A stretch of DNA of 64,000 nt, taken from Hyperoplus lanceolatus. Its lineage: Eukaryota > Chordata > Actinopteri > Uranoscopiformes > Ammodytidae. The DNA lies in the NCBI GenBank assembly GCA_026929865.2, contig CM049408.1, positions 25,828,501-25,892,500 on the forward strand. Reading direction: 5' to 3'. Of this stretch, positions 1-13,008 are shown one piece after another (within the stretch, counting starts at the first letter, position 1; every line of letters starts with the position of its first letter). Position numbers and translations under genes: made by a program. A model generated the notes under the pieces. It did not search any database and was not told the DNA's origin. It was given only the letters and a program-made list of their open reading frames with translations.

Positions 1-252
1 TTTTGATTGAAACAATGTTGTGCTTTCCAAAGTATAGAAATACTCCTGGCTATTTTGCCCCTGAGATGGCTAACTTGTGGTTTCCAGCTTAATTTATCGT
101 CAATTATTACCCCTAGGACTTTGTGTTGCTTGACCCTTTGAATTTCAATCCCATTTACCTTGATTTTTACAGCGACATCTGATGCTCTCCTGCCAAACAT
201 CATGAATTTAGTTTTTTCTAAATGTAGTGATAACTTATTTCGGTTTAACCAG
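1..252 (-). mobile_element. LINE reverse transcriptase fragment (runs off the window)
   Basis: The minus strand reads openly through the window edge: WLNRNKLSLHLEKTKFMMFG, then after a gap VNGIEIQRVKQHKVLGVIID and DKLSWKPQVSHL. 'W-LN-NKLSLN-KT-F-MF', a short basic stretch, and 'FLGV-ID--L-W--H' are the standard C-terminal thumb motifs of non-LTR retrotransposon RTs (CR1/Rex/RTE-like). Upstream of 252 the similarity stops, so the copy is 5'-broken here. Confidence 0.88.
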
Positions 253-512
253 ATATAGTGGTACAGGCACCACCTCCCTTTGTTTACAGCATAACGCATC
301 AAAAGGCAAATCATGTCCCTTGAGCCATGACTGAGTAAATAATGCACATTTATGAAAGTGACAGCTCTGAAAAAGGAGCAGAAATTACAGCAAACAAGGC
401 GTAAAGCAGGTGTTTAGATCTGTGGAAACACCTGCTCCGTAGTCACAGCCAAATACCTCAGCAGGTGGCATGATATAAAAGCAGCCAGTCTCTAAGTGAA
501 AATGTATGTTTG

Positions 513-518
513 AGTGTG

Positions 519-597
<79 letters not shown>
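513..597. repeat. (TG)n microsatellite
   Basis: About 85 bp, starting with GTGTGA units. Confidence 0.97.
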
Positions 598-601
<4 letters not shown>

Positions 602-2044
602 GGAATATTTGCAAACAAGACTACCAAGTGAGTGGGTAGAAAGATTGCTTCATCCCTCACACACACGCTGGTTTATTTAGGTCACATCATGTTTGGGCTC
701 CTACTGCAGTGACAGGCTTGAAGAGGAGCAGGAGGAAAACACATTTGTCTGCTCTTGATCACCTTATCCACAGTTCAGCAATTTAAAGCATTTGTTTCCA
801 ATAAGCTATCATCTGCACAGTTTGAGTTAACATTCTCACCGTTGAAATCAATCCCCATATTGTCAAAATATAAAAAATCCTGCTCAGTAACATTCATTAT
901 ATTCTTAGTGGGTAAACGAACGCATGCAGCTTTTTTTTTTACGTGTGTATTTTTTTTTTCAACACATCTTTAAGATATTAATTTGTTTGTAATACTGTAA
1001 AAATATGTTGTATTTTAAGCAAGGCAGTACCTTATAAAACGGGGCATCCCCATTTCTTACAGAATTTGCTACAGCTGTGTTTTGGCGCTGGGAAACCAAT
1101 TTGCCAACCACACATTTCTTGCAAATAACTACCAGATGGAGGATAGACTTAGAGCTGCAAAGATGGATTATTTATCCGTTAATATGAGGCACATTTCTTT
1201 AATTAGTCAGTGTATGAAGACGGTAAAATGTTTTACACCAAACAATAGTCGAAAATCCAAAGACAGTCAATATACAAAATTGCAGCAAATCCTTAAAAAT
1301 TGAGAAGCAACTCAAACTGAACTGCAACAAAAAAAGACATTTCCTTCCAAGAAATCTCAATTTAGAAACAGACAGACGGACAAGAGGTAGAACACTTTTA
1401 GTCTGGATTTTTTTTTTTTTTTTCATGTAACAGGCCAATGCTGAACCATATGCCCCATAGTTTGAATGCCTCTTGTCACAGCACCTTCCTAAACTCACCT
1501 TCTAAATCACTTAACATTCGTGATGCTGCCAGGCAGCTCACAACCCACACAAAGCTTTCTCTACGGAGCGACAATAAGGACAAGAGCAGAATGGAAGTGG
1601 AAGCACATACACTGGGAAAGAAAGTGAACGCTTTGTCATATAATATAGTATTATTAATATACATTTGTGTGTCCATAAATATTGTGAGCATTTGTGCTCT
1701 GGCTGTGTGAGTGCAGTGTACACTACCAGAAAATCTGAAAACAAGATATTACTTTTTTCTTCATTAAAAAAAGGCTAATTTCTCTGTACTTTTTGTATGC
1801 CTTTCATAATGGCAGTGGCCTTTGAACCAGCACAGATCAAATTTAACAAAAGCCACATTTTAAGTCATTACATTTACACTATATTTAAGAACAATGTGGA
1901 AGAGACAACAAGGGATTATTCTGTAAAAGCAAACCATTAAGGTCAAACAGGGGTTGAGCACATGGTGATTATCCAATGTCAAACATGGTGTTTGTGTATG
2001 AAATGAGTACCACCAGCAAAAGTAACTCTAGGGGGGTGGGGTGT

Positions 2045-2045
<1 letters not shown>

Positions 2046-2091
<46 letters not shown>
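2046..2091. repeat. (TG)n microsatellite
   Basis: About 45 bp of TG. Confidence 0.96.
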
Positions 2092-2099
<8 letters not shown>

Positions 2100-2292
2100 T
2101 ATAAGGGCTGGGTGGGCGTAGGGGTCATGTGAGGCAGGCGGTGGGGTTTAGTCATTCTTGGTTTGGCCACGAGCCAGACATAAGAAGTCTGAGGCAAGGT
2201 GAGAGAGGACGATGGAGCAGCAGAGCCAGACAGGAGGAGGTGAACACAGGGTTAAGAAGCGAAGCCAAATAATTAGTGTGGGAAACCTGAAG

Positions 2293-2532
2293 TTAAAGGT
2301 GCACTATGTCACTTTGGGTGTGTCAGAGAAGTGAACCTTTCCTATGGTATATTCTCATAACTGAATAAACAAACTTTCCTCAAAGGAAAATGAGATCTCT
2401 GGAACACTGTTTGAAGTTTAAAAAAAGCTACCTGAAAAGTTACTGTTTCACTGTTGTTGTTGTTTACTGCAGGCTCTGCAAATGTATATAAAATAAATAC
2501 CCCTCCCTTGAAATTGCATAGTGTACCTTTAA
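2293..2532. mobile_element. MITE-B element with TTAA ends
   Basis: Left end ttaaaggtgcactatgtcac; the right end reverse-complemented is ttaaaggtacactatgcaat. 240 bp. 2533-3227 after it shows nothing recognised. Confidence 0.85.
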
Positions 2533-3227
2533 GATAGAGGGAATGGTGTGAGTAAGAATGTAAAAATGAATAAGCACTAGCAGATCCCTTATCTTTATCG
2601 ACTCAGATTCCAGACTTAACAGAGATAATGTTCCTCACAGCAACACTATGTCTTCAAAAGTCACTTAACTGGATTTTACAAAAGCAAATCAAAAGCAAAC
2701 CGATGACCCCAAGGAGGTTAAGCGAACCTGCAGTGGAGTTATTTAAGCTTCTGACTCTGGCAAGAATACTTCAGTTTATAATCCCTAGTCTGTAGCCACT
2801 AATTGCAATTACAACAAATAATTATAGCCTACTGGGCGATTTCCCATCAAGCAATGCAGCAAAATGAAAGCTTGATAAAAACTGAGTGACTTCTGAATGT
2901 GTCTGTTTGTACATCTATAAAATCAACAGCAAAAGCCATAGCTAAAAACTGTTTTCCCCAATGTGAAAAGTGAGTAGCACTCCTTATGCAACAGGCACAG
3001 TTTCGTGTCTGCACCAAATTTGGGTTTATTAAATCTAATGTCTTTGGATTTACTTCTCTGCCCCTTGAACAATTGAATTCTTGGCATTTTCTTGCAGTTG
3101 TTTTTCCACTGATACAACTTTTCTGTTACCAAAATAAGACAGGAATGAGAGGGGCACTTTTTGAGTATGTTTGCATGACAGGTTTAATCATCACTGATCA
3201 CAAACATAACTCAAATGCAGAATGCTT

Positions 3228-3446
3228 GTTGTCAGAATGACTTTGTCAAAATAAGTCAATATCTCCTCATGTACTGTGTATGCGCTGGAGAAAAAAAATC
3301 AAGTGTTAATACACAGCCTAGGCTCTGTAAAAAAATGCATGTTTTCGAGTGCACACAGTACATACAGGTAGTGGATCGTGAGGAGATTTTGACAACAAGT
3401 TCCTCTGACAACAAGCGTCCTCCAGAATAGCTGACTCCACCTTTAA
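3228..3446. mobile_element. MITE-A copy, centre deleted
   Basis: Keeps acacagcctaggctctgtaa, gtggatcgtgaggagat and the right end agctgactccacctttaa. 3447-3941 beside it holds a 24-bp GA run (3601-3624) and nothing else. Confidence 0.8.
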
Positions 3447-3941
3447 CTCACTTCACAGCATGGAAACATTTGTCTAAATCAAGTCAAAAGGCAAACAACA
3501 TGTCTCAGGCCAGCTTTATGAGCTCCAGAATAACATAAACCTTTTTTGATAACAACAAAGGGAGTGAATGGCGGATATAGTGATGCATTGTGGGGGATTG
3601 GGAGAGAGAGAGAGAGAGAGAGAGGCGGGTGGGGAGGTAAAGCCTTTGGTGTTTGAAAGCAGGATCTGAGCTCTGCTGGAGCTGTCACTGCCTCTACAGT
3701 CGGGTACCGTGAGGATGGCTGGCTGTTCTCTCTCCTATAGCAGCACTAATGAGGACGATTACACAAGGGCCATTTATACGCTTCTCTACTCTGTGTTCAT
3801 ATACACAGAGGCACAAGCTACAGCCAATGAATGGAAAGGAAATTATGAAACTCTCTACTAAAGATTCTCGCGTGCAATATCCTAGGCGGACAATTACGGA
3901 CGTTAGCACAAACACACACCGTCAACAATGCTGGTAAAGTG

Positions 3942-4438
3942 TTAAAGCCCCTGTAAACCCAAATCCACACAATCCTTCTAGCTATATCATTTGGGGAGTT
4001 GGTTGCATGATAGTAAAAGCATCTGAAAAGAGTTAGGCATATTTTATCAATCCAAATTAAAGATGTTGTCATTTAAGTTTGATAAACTTTGCAGTAATTT
4101 CGTTGAGAGGAGGCGGGCTATGCTGTGGTTGTTATTACACAATAATTTTTATTTTTTATTACAATAATAATTTATTTTATACCAATCACGGCAGCTCTCG
4201 AAAACAATGATGTTCTAAAAAGATCAATTACAGACAGTTTGATACAGCCACGCCCACACAGTCCTGTCAAATGGTCTCTAGACAGTAAAAAAATATTTAT
4301 TTTAAACTAAGTTTTTATAATTTATGAACATTACTTTCAATCAGGTTTTTGTAATAAAAGCTTGAGAAATCCAACTTTGATATCATATATTGATTTTTTT
4401 TTAATAACTATTTTAGACCAGGTTTCCAGAGGCTTTAG
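3942..4438. mobile_element. MITE-C copy
   Basis: Left end ttaaagcccctgtaaaccca, right end accaggtttccagaggcttt. Interior phrases ggaggcgggctatgct and agccacgcccacacagtcct match the other two copies. About 500 bp, no coding frame. Confidence 0.85.
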
Positions 4439-4673
4439 GGCAAAGGAGAGACCCTATAATCTAGAATAGGTGGCTGTGCAGCTGCGGCCCGGGGGAGGCG
4501 GGAGGGAGCGCTGCTTCTGGCTGTAGATGTAACAGTATTTGAATAATCTCTCCAGGAATGGAAAACTGATTAATCCTTGAAGAAGGATCCCAGGGATGAG
4601 CATGGCCGTTTGGGTTTCAAAGAAGAGATTTGGGAAGGAGGGAGGGAGGGAGATAGAGAGGGAGAGGGAGGAG

Positions 4674-4746
<73 letters not shown>

Positions 4747-6860
4747 TAGCAATTCAAGACAACCAAAAGAAAAGTATCTTTTCACGATTTGCCCACTACT
4801 ATGTGAACCCTAACTCTTCATCCTATTTTACTAGCGCTCTGTTCAGGGATATTCCTTGTTATCCGTGTTCTCACTAAGTCTAAAGTTTATAGTTTGCGAT
4901 AGAGAGATAGGACGTGGTCAATCAACAAGGCCATGTGGTGAATTATCTGCTGCTGACCCCCTGTTGTCAGGGAGCCGGCCAAGGTTGAGGTGCCTCTGTT
5001 CTTCTCTCAAACGGACATTATGAAGAGAGAATTCCAAAAATGCTGTCACCGTGGTAATCCAATTTTCCGGGCGCCGGTTTGTAGCTTTAGATGCTTATGT
5101 TGAGGGGGTAAGAAGAAGAAAAAAAAAACCCAAAAGGAGGAAATCTGGATGAGGAGTGTTCAGTGCATCAAATTCTTTAATAGGAATAACTCCATCTTGT
5201 TTTCAAGGGGGTGCTTAACAACACAACGAACAATAACAACAACATATATTTATATATAGTCTATATATCAAAAGGGAAAGCCAAGCTAGGCACAACAATG
5301 TAAAGGCTTACAGAAGCTACAATGTCCGGGACAAACTGTGGGACCAGGATACCAGTCAAAAGGTCAGGACAATCTGTTTTTAAAGCTTCTCTGTTCGGTG
5401 ACTTTATGGTCAGGAACAGAGCTAAACTCTCAGTATCTTTACTACCAATAAACAGTCAACAAATACAAATAAAACTGCCAACAACTGGCGCTGAGAAAAG
5501 TCACAACACACACGTAACGTTATTGCTCGGGGGACACGATTGATTTATTGATATTCTGATGTTCAAAGTTCAAGTACAAGAGAACAATGAGAGACAATGG
5601 GTGTCCGGCTCAAACGCTTCAGTAATCGATGATGCTAACCCCTAAATGTGATGTTCACGGTCAAATGCATCAGCACTGAGTCACAGACTTAACTACAGTA
5701 TAACTGTTTCATCTAAATAGATTTTATATTATTATTTATTAGGCACGCTGTCTATACTATAATACTGCTGAAAATATACTTCAATATCGCTGTCTTTGAA
5801 GTGTTTCTATGACGTATTTATGTACTAAAAAAAAGTACAGGTGCATTTATTCCGTATACGGCAATTAATTAAAACCCCTTTTAAACAAATGAATAAATAA
5901 ATAAATAATAAAATAAAGTTCATTCAATGTTAGAAATTTGAACTTTTTCCTCTATTTTTCCAGCACTACTCTAGTGCTGAGTTTGTAAGAGGACATCTCT
6001 CCCTAGAGAGCACAACCTTTGGCAAACCCAAAAATAGAAATAAGTTTGGCTTTCTCAAGAGAGTCACATTTGGTCCAGATGTCTCATACTGTATGTACCT
6101 TGCACGCCTGACACAGTTAACATTGCTAATATGAGAGATTGCTCTAGTGATTAAGCTGATTAACTATCACAAACCATCCAAAACTGAAAAAATAAGCTTG
6201 TTAGAAATGCTCCTGTTGTTTCAATAATATAATCTGTTTCTGAGCTAAATTGTTATATGAATTGCCAACAAGTAAAGCAACACTATCAGTTGGGTTTGCG
6301 TAGCGATTTACATTATGTATTATAAGACTATTCTTTATGATATCTTTCTTTATATGTAAAGGTTCCTAATCAGTTGCATTTGGTTATGTACCATCATAGG
6401 CTGTAATACACTTTTGAGTTACAATGTTTTTCACAAACTGGGCAAGACATATTTTTTAATACAGACTCCAAGTGCCACCATCATTTGCCACTTCCTATAA
6501 TTAGAAAGGTAGTAACATGGTGTCCAAGAGAGACTGTTGGTAAACAAGTGTAACTCATCACCAGCTGCTCCGGCTCAGCACGTCTCTCTCTCTCTCTCTA
6601 TCTCTATCTCTCTCGCCCTCTCTGCCTGGGTGATATGTGTGTACCTCGGACTATGGTGTGTACTGTGCACCATCAGTGTGTCGGCACAATTACATGAGTC
6701 ACTGTATTTGCCAGGTACAGCATGTGTCCTCACAGTGATCCACAGCTGACAGCGGAACATGCAGAGATGAAAGCAGACTGATCAGCAAAGCGTAATGTCT
6801 CTCTCGACCTGTTGTTTGCCGCTGTGTGCAACTGCAAATGTCAGACAAATTTAGAAAACA
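4439..6860. other. Intergenic, nothing recognised
   Basis: AT-rich, with a 110-bp GA-rich run (4634-4741), a TA-palindromic patch (5242-5268) and a CT run (6583-6614). No exon with family resemblance. Confidence 0.6.
4634..4741. repeat. GA-rich simple repeat
   Basis: (GA)n with GGA units on the left side. Confidence 0.95.
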
Positions 6861-7144
6861 TTAAAAGGAGTCAGGGATTTTGGATAACTCGTCAAAATCA
6901 CTTTCTCAAAATCAGTGAATATCTCCTCTCATGATCCGCTACCTGTCCGTACCTAGCCTAGGCTCTGTAAATGTGTACAGTATATGTAAACAAAGGGTAA
7001 GTTATCAGAAGGGGTCAATGTATCTAGCAACAGAGCCTAGTCTATGTTTTAACAATGGATTTTTTTTTCAGCGCATACAAAAGGACGGACCAGTAGCGGA
7101 TAATTCACTGATTTTGATAAAAAGGGATTTTGACAACACCTTAA
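6861..7144. mobile_element. MITE-A copy
   Basis: cagtgaatatctcctctcat, tagcctaggctctgtaaatg and agcctagtctatgttttaac are family phrases; TTAA stands at both ends. Confidence 0.8.
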
Positions 7145-7362
7145 ATGCGATGAGAGAAGAACAAATGTAGTCAGCAGGAAAATGAGTTAGTATTTTTTTT
7201 ATTCCTGAAAAGCAACTATTTCAGGATGTTAAAGAGAAAGAACAAAAGCCAAGAGAGAGAAAATGATGAGGTAGAAATGGGTGGTACTCCCTCCACAGAG
7301 GAAGGAAACGGTGGGACTATAGGAGGGCTGGCTACTGTTTTGCACGGCTCACTCGCTCGCTC

Positions 7363-7392
7363 CCTGTCTGTCTGTCTGTCTGTCTGTCTGTC
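7363..7392. repeat. (TGTC)n microsatellite
   Basis: About seven TGTC units. Confidence 0.95.
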
Positions 7393-8127
7393 GGCCACTG
7401 AATCATTTTACAGGCCTTCAATCTGTTCCCTGCCCCGAGCAAGACACGATGACCCACGCTTCCTGAGCACACATGACTGACCAGGGTGAGGGGTGAGACA
7501 GGGAGAAATAAAATAGGACCCCTGTACCGCTGCCCGGGATATTAAGTTACTATTCTTTACAGCCAGTCAGTCCAACTTTGCCTGAGTGTAAATCATCAGT
7601 GTCTGTATTATCTGCTATTTAGTGTGTGGTGGTCATAACTCTATGGAAGAGTATGATTAGGGTCCCTGCAGAGAATAAAGTAGACAGTTCAAGACTGCAG
7701 TCAAGTTGTAAAGAGCTTGACGGATTTGAAACTTCCCTTATCGATAAGTAAGTAAGTAAAACGTTATTAAAACACAAACGATCCTTCTTTGCTCTCTTCA
7801 TGAGGCAGACAATGGGTTATACAACCTCATTTTGGCCGCGACGTCCTTTATGCTAGAATAATCATTTATTGCTGTATATGTACAGCGAGCTGAAAGACGA
7901 GAGGGCCGTCTAATAGGCGCAACACCGAAGCAAAAAATATTCAATAACTTAGTTTTATACAGTGCCTATTAGTCAAACTTAGGACCTCTCCTTACGGTAA
8001 TAATTAGGTTGTAGCATCGTTTGTGTTTCAACAATGTTTTGCGTATGAGTTATTCATACAGGAAGCTTGAATTTGTCAACACCTTTCCAATTTTATAGCA
8101 GTCTTTAACTGTTGAATTAATTCTCAA

Positions 8128-8284
<157 letters not shown>

Positions 8285-8299
8285 AGTGTGTGTGTCAGG

Positions 8300-8520
8300 C
8301 ATGTTATTAAAAGGGGGCCCGACCCAACAGTAGGTCAGGCTAGGCCAGCCGGAGTGCCACACATCACTTTGGGCAACAGCTGAGGCCACATTTAAACGAG
8401 CTGGGCTTTGCCCCGGCACCAGGGAGTGGCAAATCTCTGTCACTGTATCGGCCCCTCTCAGGCATGTGATTCACTGACTCAAACAATCTGGCCTGTTTCC
8501 ACCATAGGCCATACGGGCCA
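8300..8520. other. Complex single-copy block
   Basis: G+C-richer, non-repetitive sequence between a microsatellite and a MITE; a possible regulatory element, without decisive motif. Confidence 0.25.
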
Positions 8521-8637
8521 CCTGAGGATCCTTAAAGTTCATGTGCCTTGTATTTGTCCCTAAACAACATTTCTGTAATTGTTTTTCAAAGAATTCTTAC
8601 CAGAGGAGATGCAATGCCAAATAGAGTGAAGTGTAGA

Positions 8638-8897
8638 TTAAAAGGTGGAGTCAGCCATTCTGGAGAATAAAAAATACTTTGTCAAAATCATTACATATCT
8701 CCTCGGCTACCTGTGTGGGCGCTGAAAAAAATATCTTGTGTTAATACACAGCCTAGGCTCTGTAAACACAGGTATGCAAACATAGGGTATATGTAAACAA
8801 AGGGGTCCCACCCTAGCTAGCATCATGCCAGTTTACACAGAGGATTGTGAGGAGATTTTCACGGATTTTGCCAAAAAGCATTCTCCAGAATTGCCTA
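8638..8897. mobile_element. MITE-A copy
   Basis: Left end ttaaaaggtggagtcagcca, right end cattctccagaattgc. It contains cagcctaggctctgtaaaca and the gaggattgtgaggagat box. Confidence 0.85.
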
Positions 8898-9373
8898 GTT
8901 GTAAACATTATAGTAATTCTCTGGGGCTGCCGACTAAAAGCACTGGTCTGCTGTGGGGGGGGTTTGATATAGTGGCCTTGTCTGAGTGTCCCAACTCCAT
9001 CAATCCTGGTCCCTCTTTACGGCAGGCTGCCTCTGAGTACACAATAGGTCCCTAACAATGTACTAGATGTCTTTATAGAGTGAAGCTTCTACACCAGGCT
9101 GACAAAGTGGGCTGTTAGTCTGTCCCCTTGCTGACCCACTACAGCCATGTGCTCCTTTCTCTAAAGTCAAGACGAATGGTACGTTATCTTGATTCTTTGT
9201 CGGGAGGACATCAGTGTTGTGGAAACTGTGAGACACAAGTTTGACCTCCTCCAAGGCAATCACTCAGAGCGACCCGCTACACATTGTCCCCGACCCCTGT
9301 CGGGAAACTTTCAGCAAACCTCCGAGCCAAAAAGCTACTCATAGAAACCATGTTTACTTTTTTTTGTTTGTGC

Positions 9374-9573
9374 GGCAATATTTGTGAGGACATTCATTGA
9401 CATTATGCATTACCTAGCCCCTAACCCCTACCGTAAAAACTAAATGCCTAACCCCAACCCATACACTAACCCTAACCTAAACGTTACTCATACCTGAACC
9501 TTAAAACCAATTCTTATCCCTCAAATGAATAGGGTTTTGAAGAAGTGAAGACCAGGCAAAATGTCCTCACTCC
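9374..9573. repeat. Inverted-ended repeat with telomere-like CCCTAA words
   Basis: Ends tttgtgaggacatt and aaaatgtcctcact are inverted. The middle holds aacccctaccg, ctaaccctaaccta and related words. Likely a dispersed element, not a telomere. Confidence 0.65.
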
Positions 9574-9629
9574 GATGGTTAACAGCTAAAACTGCTCCGC
9601 ACAAACATTCCTATACAATTTCACAGTCA

Positions 9630-9722
9630 CACACACACAAGCAGAAGTGAATACATGCTTGCATGGAACCTGCCACACACAATGCTCATGAAAACACACT
9701 CTCGTCTCAAGGCCCTAGAGCT
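9630..9722. repeat. Diverged duplication copy 1
   Basis: Shares gaacctgccacacacaatgc-type text and ctcgtctcaaggccctaga with 11797-11882 in the same orientation. Confidence 0.8.
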
Positions 9723-9792
9723 GAAATGGACCCATTATTATCAGTGGTTTTCTTGAAAGTTAAGTGCCATTAGCAGAAATGCAGCCAGGTAG

Positions 9793-9952
<160 letters not shown>

Positions 9953-10374
9953 TTTCTTTCTACCCGAGCAGTGCACTGACCTGAGAAAACACAGACAATG
10001 TTACATATTCACCAGGCCTCTGTAAAGTGCTGTTAATACATGATCTATTAATCCTACTTATGGCTGACTCGCAGCAAACATGTGAGCCATAGCACATTCA
10101 CAGAGTCTCAAGGGAAGTATGGCGCTGATCTTAGATAGCTTTTCATATCCCCAGGCTGAGGGGCTATAGTCATGAGTATAACAGCAAAGTGATCCAGCAG
10201 AAAAAGCCAGCTGAGCTAAAAATGATAGCAGATCATATTGCGGATAGAAGGACTGCTCAATTATGTCAAAAAATCATGATCGCTAAAATAGTTATCGTGA
10301 TTAAAATTGAAAGGAATTGCACAGCCCTAGAGGATAGTTGGATCGTATTGATGTGAACTTGTTGCATTCTGAGC

Positions 10375-10700
10375 CCTGAGGGTCTAGTTAGATTACTAAG
10401 GGTTGGCGGTTCGATCCCCGCTCTGCCACCTGTGTCATAGTTGTTGTGTCCTTGGGCAAGACACTTCACCCACCTTGCCTCGTGTGAATGTGTATGACTG
10501 CTGTATGTTTGAGGTGGTGGTCGGAGGGGCCGTAGGCGCTGAATGGCAGCCACGCTTCCGTCAGTTTGCCCCAGGGCAGCTGTGGCTACTATGGTAGTTT
10601 ACCACCACCAGTATGACTGTGTGTGAATGAATGGAACCTGGAACCATGTAAAGCGTCTTTGAGTGCCTTGAAAAGCGCTATATAAATCCAATCCATTATT
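10375..10700 (+). mobile_element. tRNA-derived SINE, copy 1 (head decayed)
   Basis: Shares ggttggcggttcgatccccg, gggcaagacacttcacccac and aaaagcgctatataaatcca with the copy at 51425-51760. The A-box region is degraded. Confidence 0.85.
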
Positions 10701-11434
10701 ATTATCATTACTACTAAGGAGGTGGAGAGGGAATCACAATCTGAGAACTTTAGTTAAAATCCCAAGAGTAGACAGACATTCACTTTACAGGAAAGAAAAT
10801 GTCAAGCTAGAAGACTGTTATGGCGCCTCTGTCAAATCATATTCAACACAGACAGACACACACACTGTTTTCTATCAAGTTAAACAGGTCTTGTTGTCCC
10901 ACAGTGTGAGCCGTCGCTTAGCGTGCAGGGCACAGACATTTCAAACTGACAGGCACAGTGCACTTCCTGCAGAGCTGCTGAGTCAGAAGAGAGAAATAAT
11001 TAAATATTAAAGATGATTTTATCTACAGTTGGGAGGATATGTTTAAAGGCAGACTGTGGCAAATGCAATGCACGGTTGCAGCTAGAGATATCTCAGTTAA
11101 CACTTAGCTCTTCCTCTGTACTGGTAGTGCTGTCATTTCTCATGTAAAGTGTAGGAATGTGACTATAGCTGTCTTTTTGAAAACACTCATAACTGCTTAG
11201 CCTGCTACCACCTCACTGATCCTAACTATAAAAATGTTTTCAAAACAAACAGCAATGCGACGGATTTATAAGCAAGAGGCAGTTTCAAAGCGCAATGTTA
11301 TGACCATATGAATAAGTAAAAGTATGTCTCCCAATTGTACACCTACGGCATGCAAACTACAACATACTTTATACTTTTTATGGTCAGCTGTTGGATGTAC
11401 GATAGTAAGAAGAAAGAGAATGTGATTTGGAACA

Positions 11435-11436
<2 letters not shown>

Positions 11437-11528
<92 letters not shown>
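11437..11528. repeat. (TG)n microsatellite
   Basis: 92 bp of TG. 10701-11436 before it holds nothing recognised. Confidence 0.97.
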
Positions 11529-11533
<5 letters not shown>

Positions 11534-11690
11534 GCAAGGAAAGCCCTGCAGTGAGGAATGGTGTCAGTATGTGTGTTCACAGAGTGATGAAGGCCAGTCA
11601 CTCTTCATTGCTCGACCAATCGTCATCCAGAGAAGGCCTCGGGGCGAATGTATTGCTGGGTCTTTAAACACTGCAACGGCCAGATTATGA

Positions 11691-11936
11691 CACACACACA
11701 CACACACACACACACTTTTGACACGTTGGTGATGCATCAACGTATACACTAGAGAACGTGTCTGTCACTTAGCTACAGCCAAACACAGCACAGGCTACAC
11801 ACGAGTAGAAGTGGATACACACCGAAACCTGCCACAAACACAAAGCTCATGACAAACAAACTCTCGTCTCAAGGCCCTAGACCGACACACAAGTGATACA
11901 CACACAAACCACACACACACACACACACACACACAC
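11691..11936. repeat. AC tracts and diverged duplication copy 2
   Basis: (AC)n at 11691-11715 and 11909-11936 bracket 11797-11882, a diverged copy of 9630-9722 ending in the shared phrase tctcgtctcaaggccctaga. Confidence 0.8.
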
Positions 11937-12067
11937 GTGACACACGAATACAAGTGACACAAGTGGAGTCGTGACGGAGACAGTTAAAAGGCAGAGAACA
12001 GAGACATGTAAAGAGCTGACGGTGTGAAAAAACAATTTGAAAGAGTGCGAATGAAAATAGTGAAAGA

Positions 12068-12232
12068 CGGGGCGCCCTTAGCTCAGTTGGTAGGGCGTCC
12101 CCCCCCAGGCCGGGCCCAGCAGCAGACCCGGGTTCGATTCCCACCCGCGGTCGTTCTCTGCATGTCACTGCCCTCTCTGCCCCATTTTACCTCTGTCTCT
12201 CTGCACTATCAATAAAGCAATATCACACTGCA
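12068..12232 (+). mobile_element. tRNA-derived SINE
   Basis: A-box text tagctcagttggtagggcg and B-box ggttcgattcc are spaced as in a tRNA, followed by tctgcatgtcactgccctct and a short tail atcaataaagc. This is the standard plan of teleost tRNA SINEs; the acceptor and anticodon arms do not fold as a working tRNA. Confidence 0.85.
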
Positions 12233-12490
12233 CTCCATGGCTCCAGCTACTGAGTCAATGTGTTGTCAATACCACAAGCTTTTCCTCTCAACAACACTAC
12301 TGGGAAATGGCAACACAGCAACACCATCGGTCAGCGGCCCTTTGCTGAGGGAGTGTGTGTGTGCGTGTGTGTGTGTGTGTAGCAGTATTTGTCTAGCAGC
12401 AGACGTGGTGAGAGGATGGAGTGGAGCAGGAACTTCCTGCTGCGCGAACAGACATGTAATCGCTACGCTGCCCGTCTGACCAGGCCAAAA

Positions 12491-12492
<2 letters not shown>

Positions 12493-12545
<53 letters not shown>
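12493..12545. repeat. (AC)n microsatellite
   Basis: 53 bp of AC. The adjacent stretch 12546-13008 shows nothing recognised. Confidence 0.97.
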
Positions 12546-12547
<2 letters not shown>

Positions 12548-13008
12548 TTCTGGTTACCTCACCCACCCTCCAGGTAAGGTAAATACGAATAAACACAAAT
12601 ACCTGTCATTCGAGTACATACAACCAGGACTCAAATACTAATAGCAGGCCACATGATGCAACTTTTTGCAGGTTGCATTGACGTCAGGAATCACCCTGCA
12701 GAACTGGTTTTGTGAGCATGTATGTAAATTCAAAAATGTAGTATTGAGTGCGGCCGCATTTCAGGAATTCTTTCAACATGCCTGACCTCCTCCGCTCTTT
12801 GTACTGTAATTTGTCGAGCCGAGGATGACTGTAGAAGTCTCCAAGTTATGCAACAGAGTAAGCCTAACTGCTTGTGCTACCTGGCTATTTACCCAACAGA
12901 GTTTATGGTGCAGCTCAAGGTAGGGGTGGAGGATATGGACTTTACTTCTAGAAAATGACATTGATGAGGTCATAGGCTATTTCAAATCTATGGGTATATG
13001 TGTGTGTA

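Larger units (their letters stand above)
253..2292. other. Intergenic, nothing recognised except TG tracts
   Basis: (TG)n at 513-597 and 2046-2091; the rest is AT-rich with short homopolymers. No supported gene. Confidence 0.6.

Noticed and set aside
12068-12150. A functional tRNA gene
   Set aside because: A and B boxes are present but the arms do not pair, and the downstream SINE body and tail are attached.
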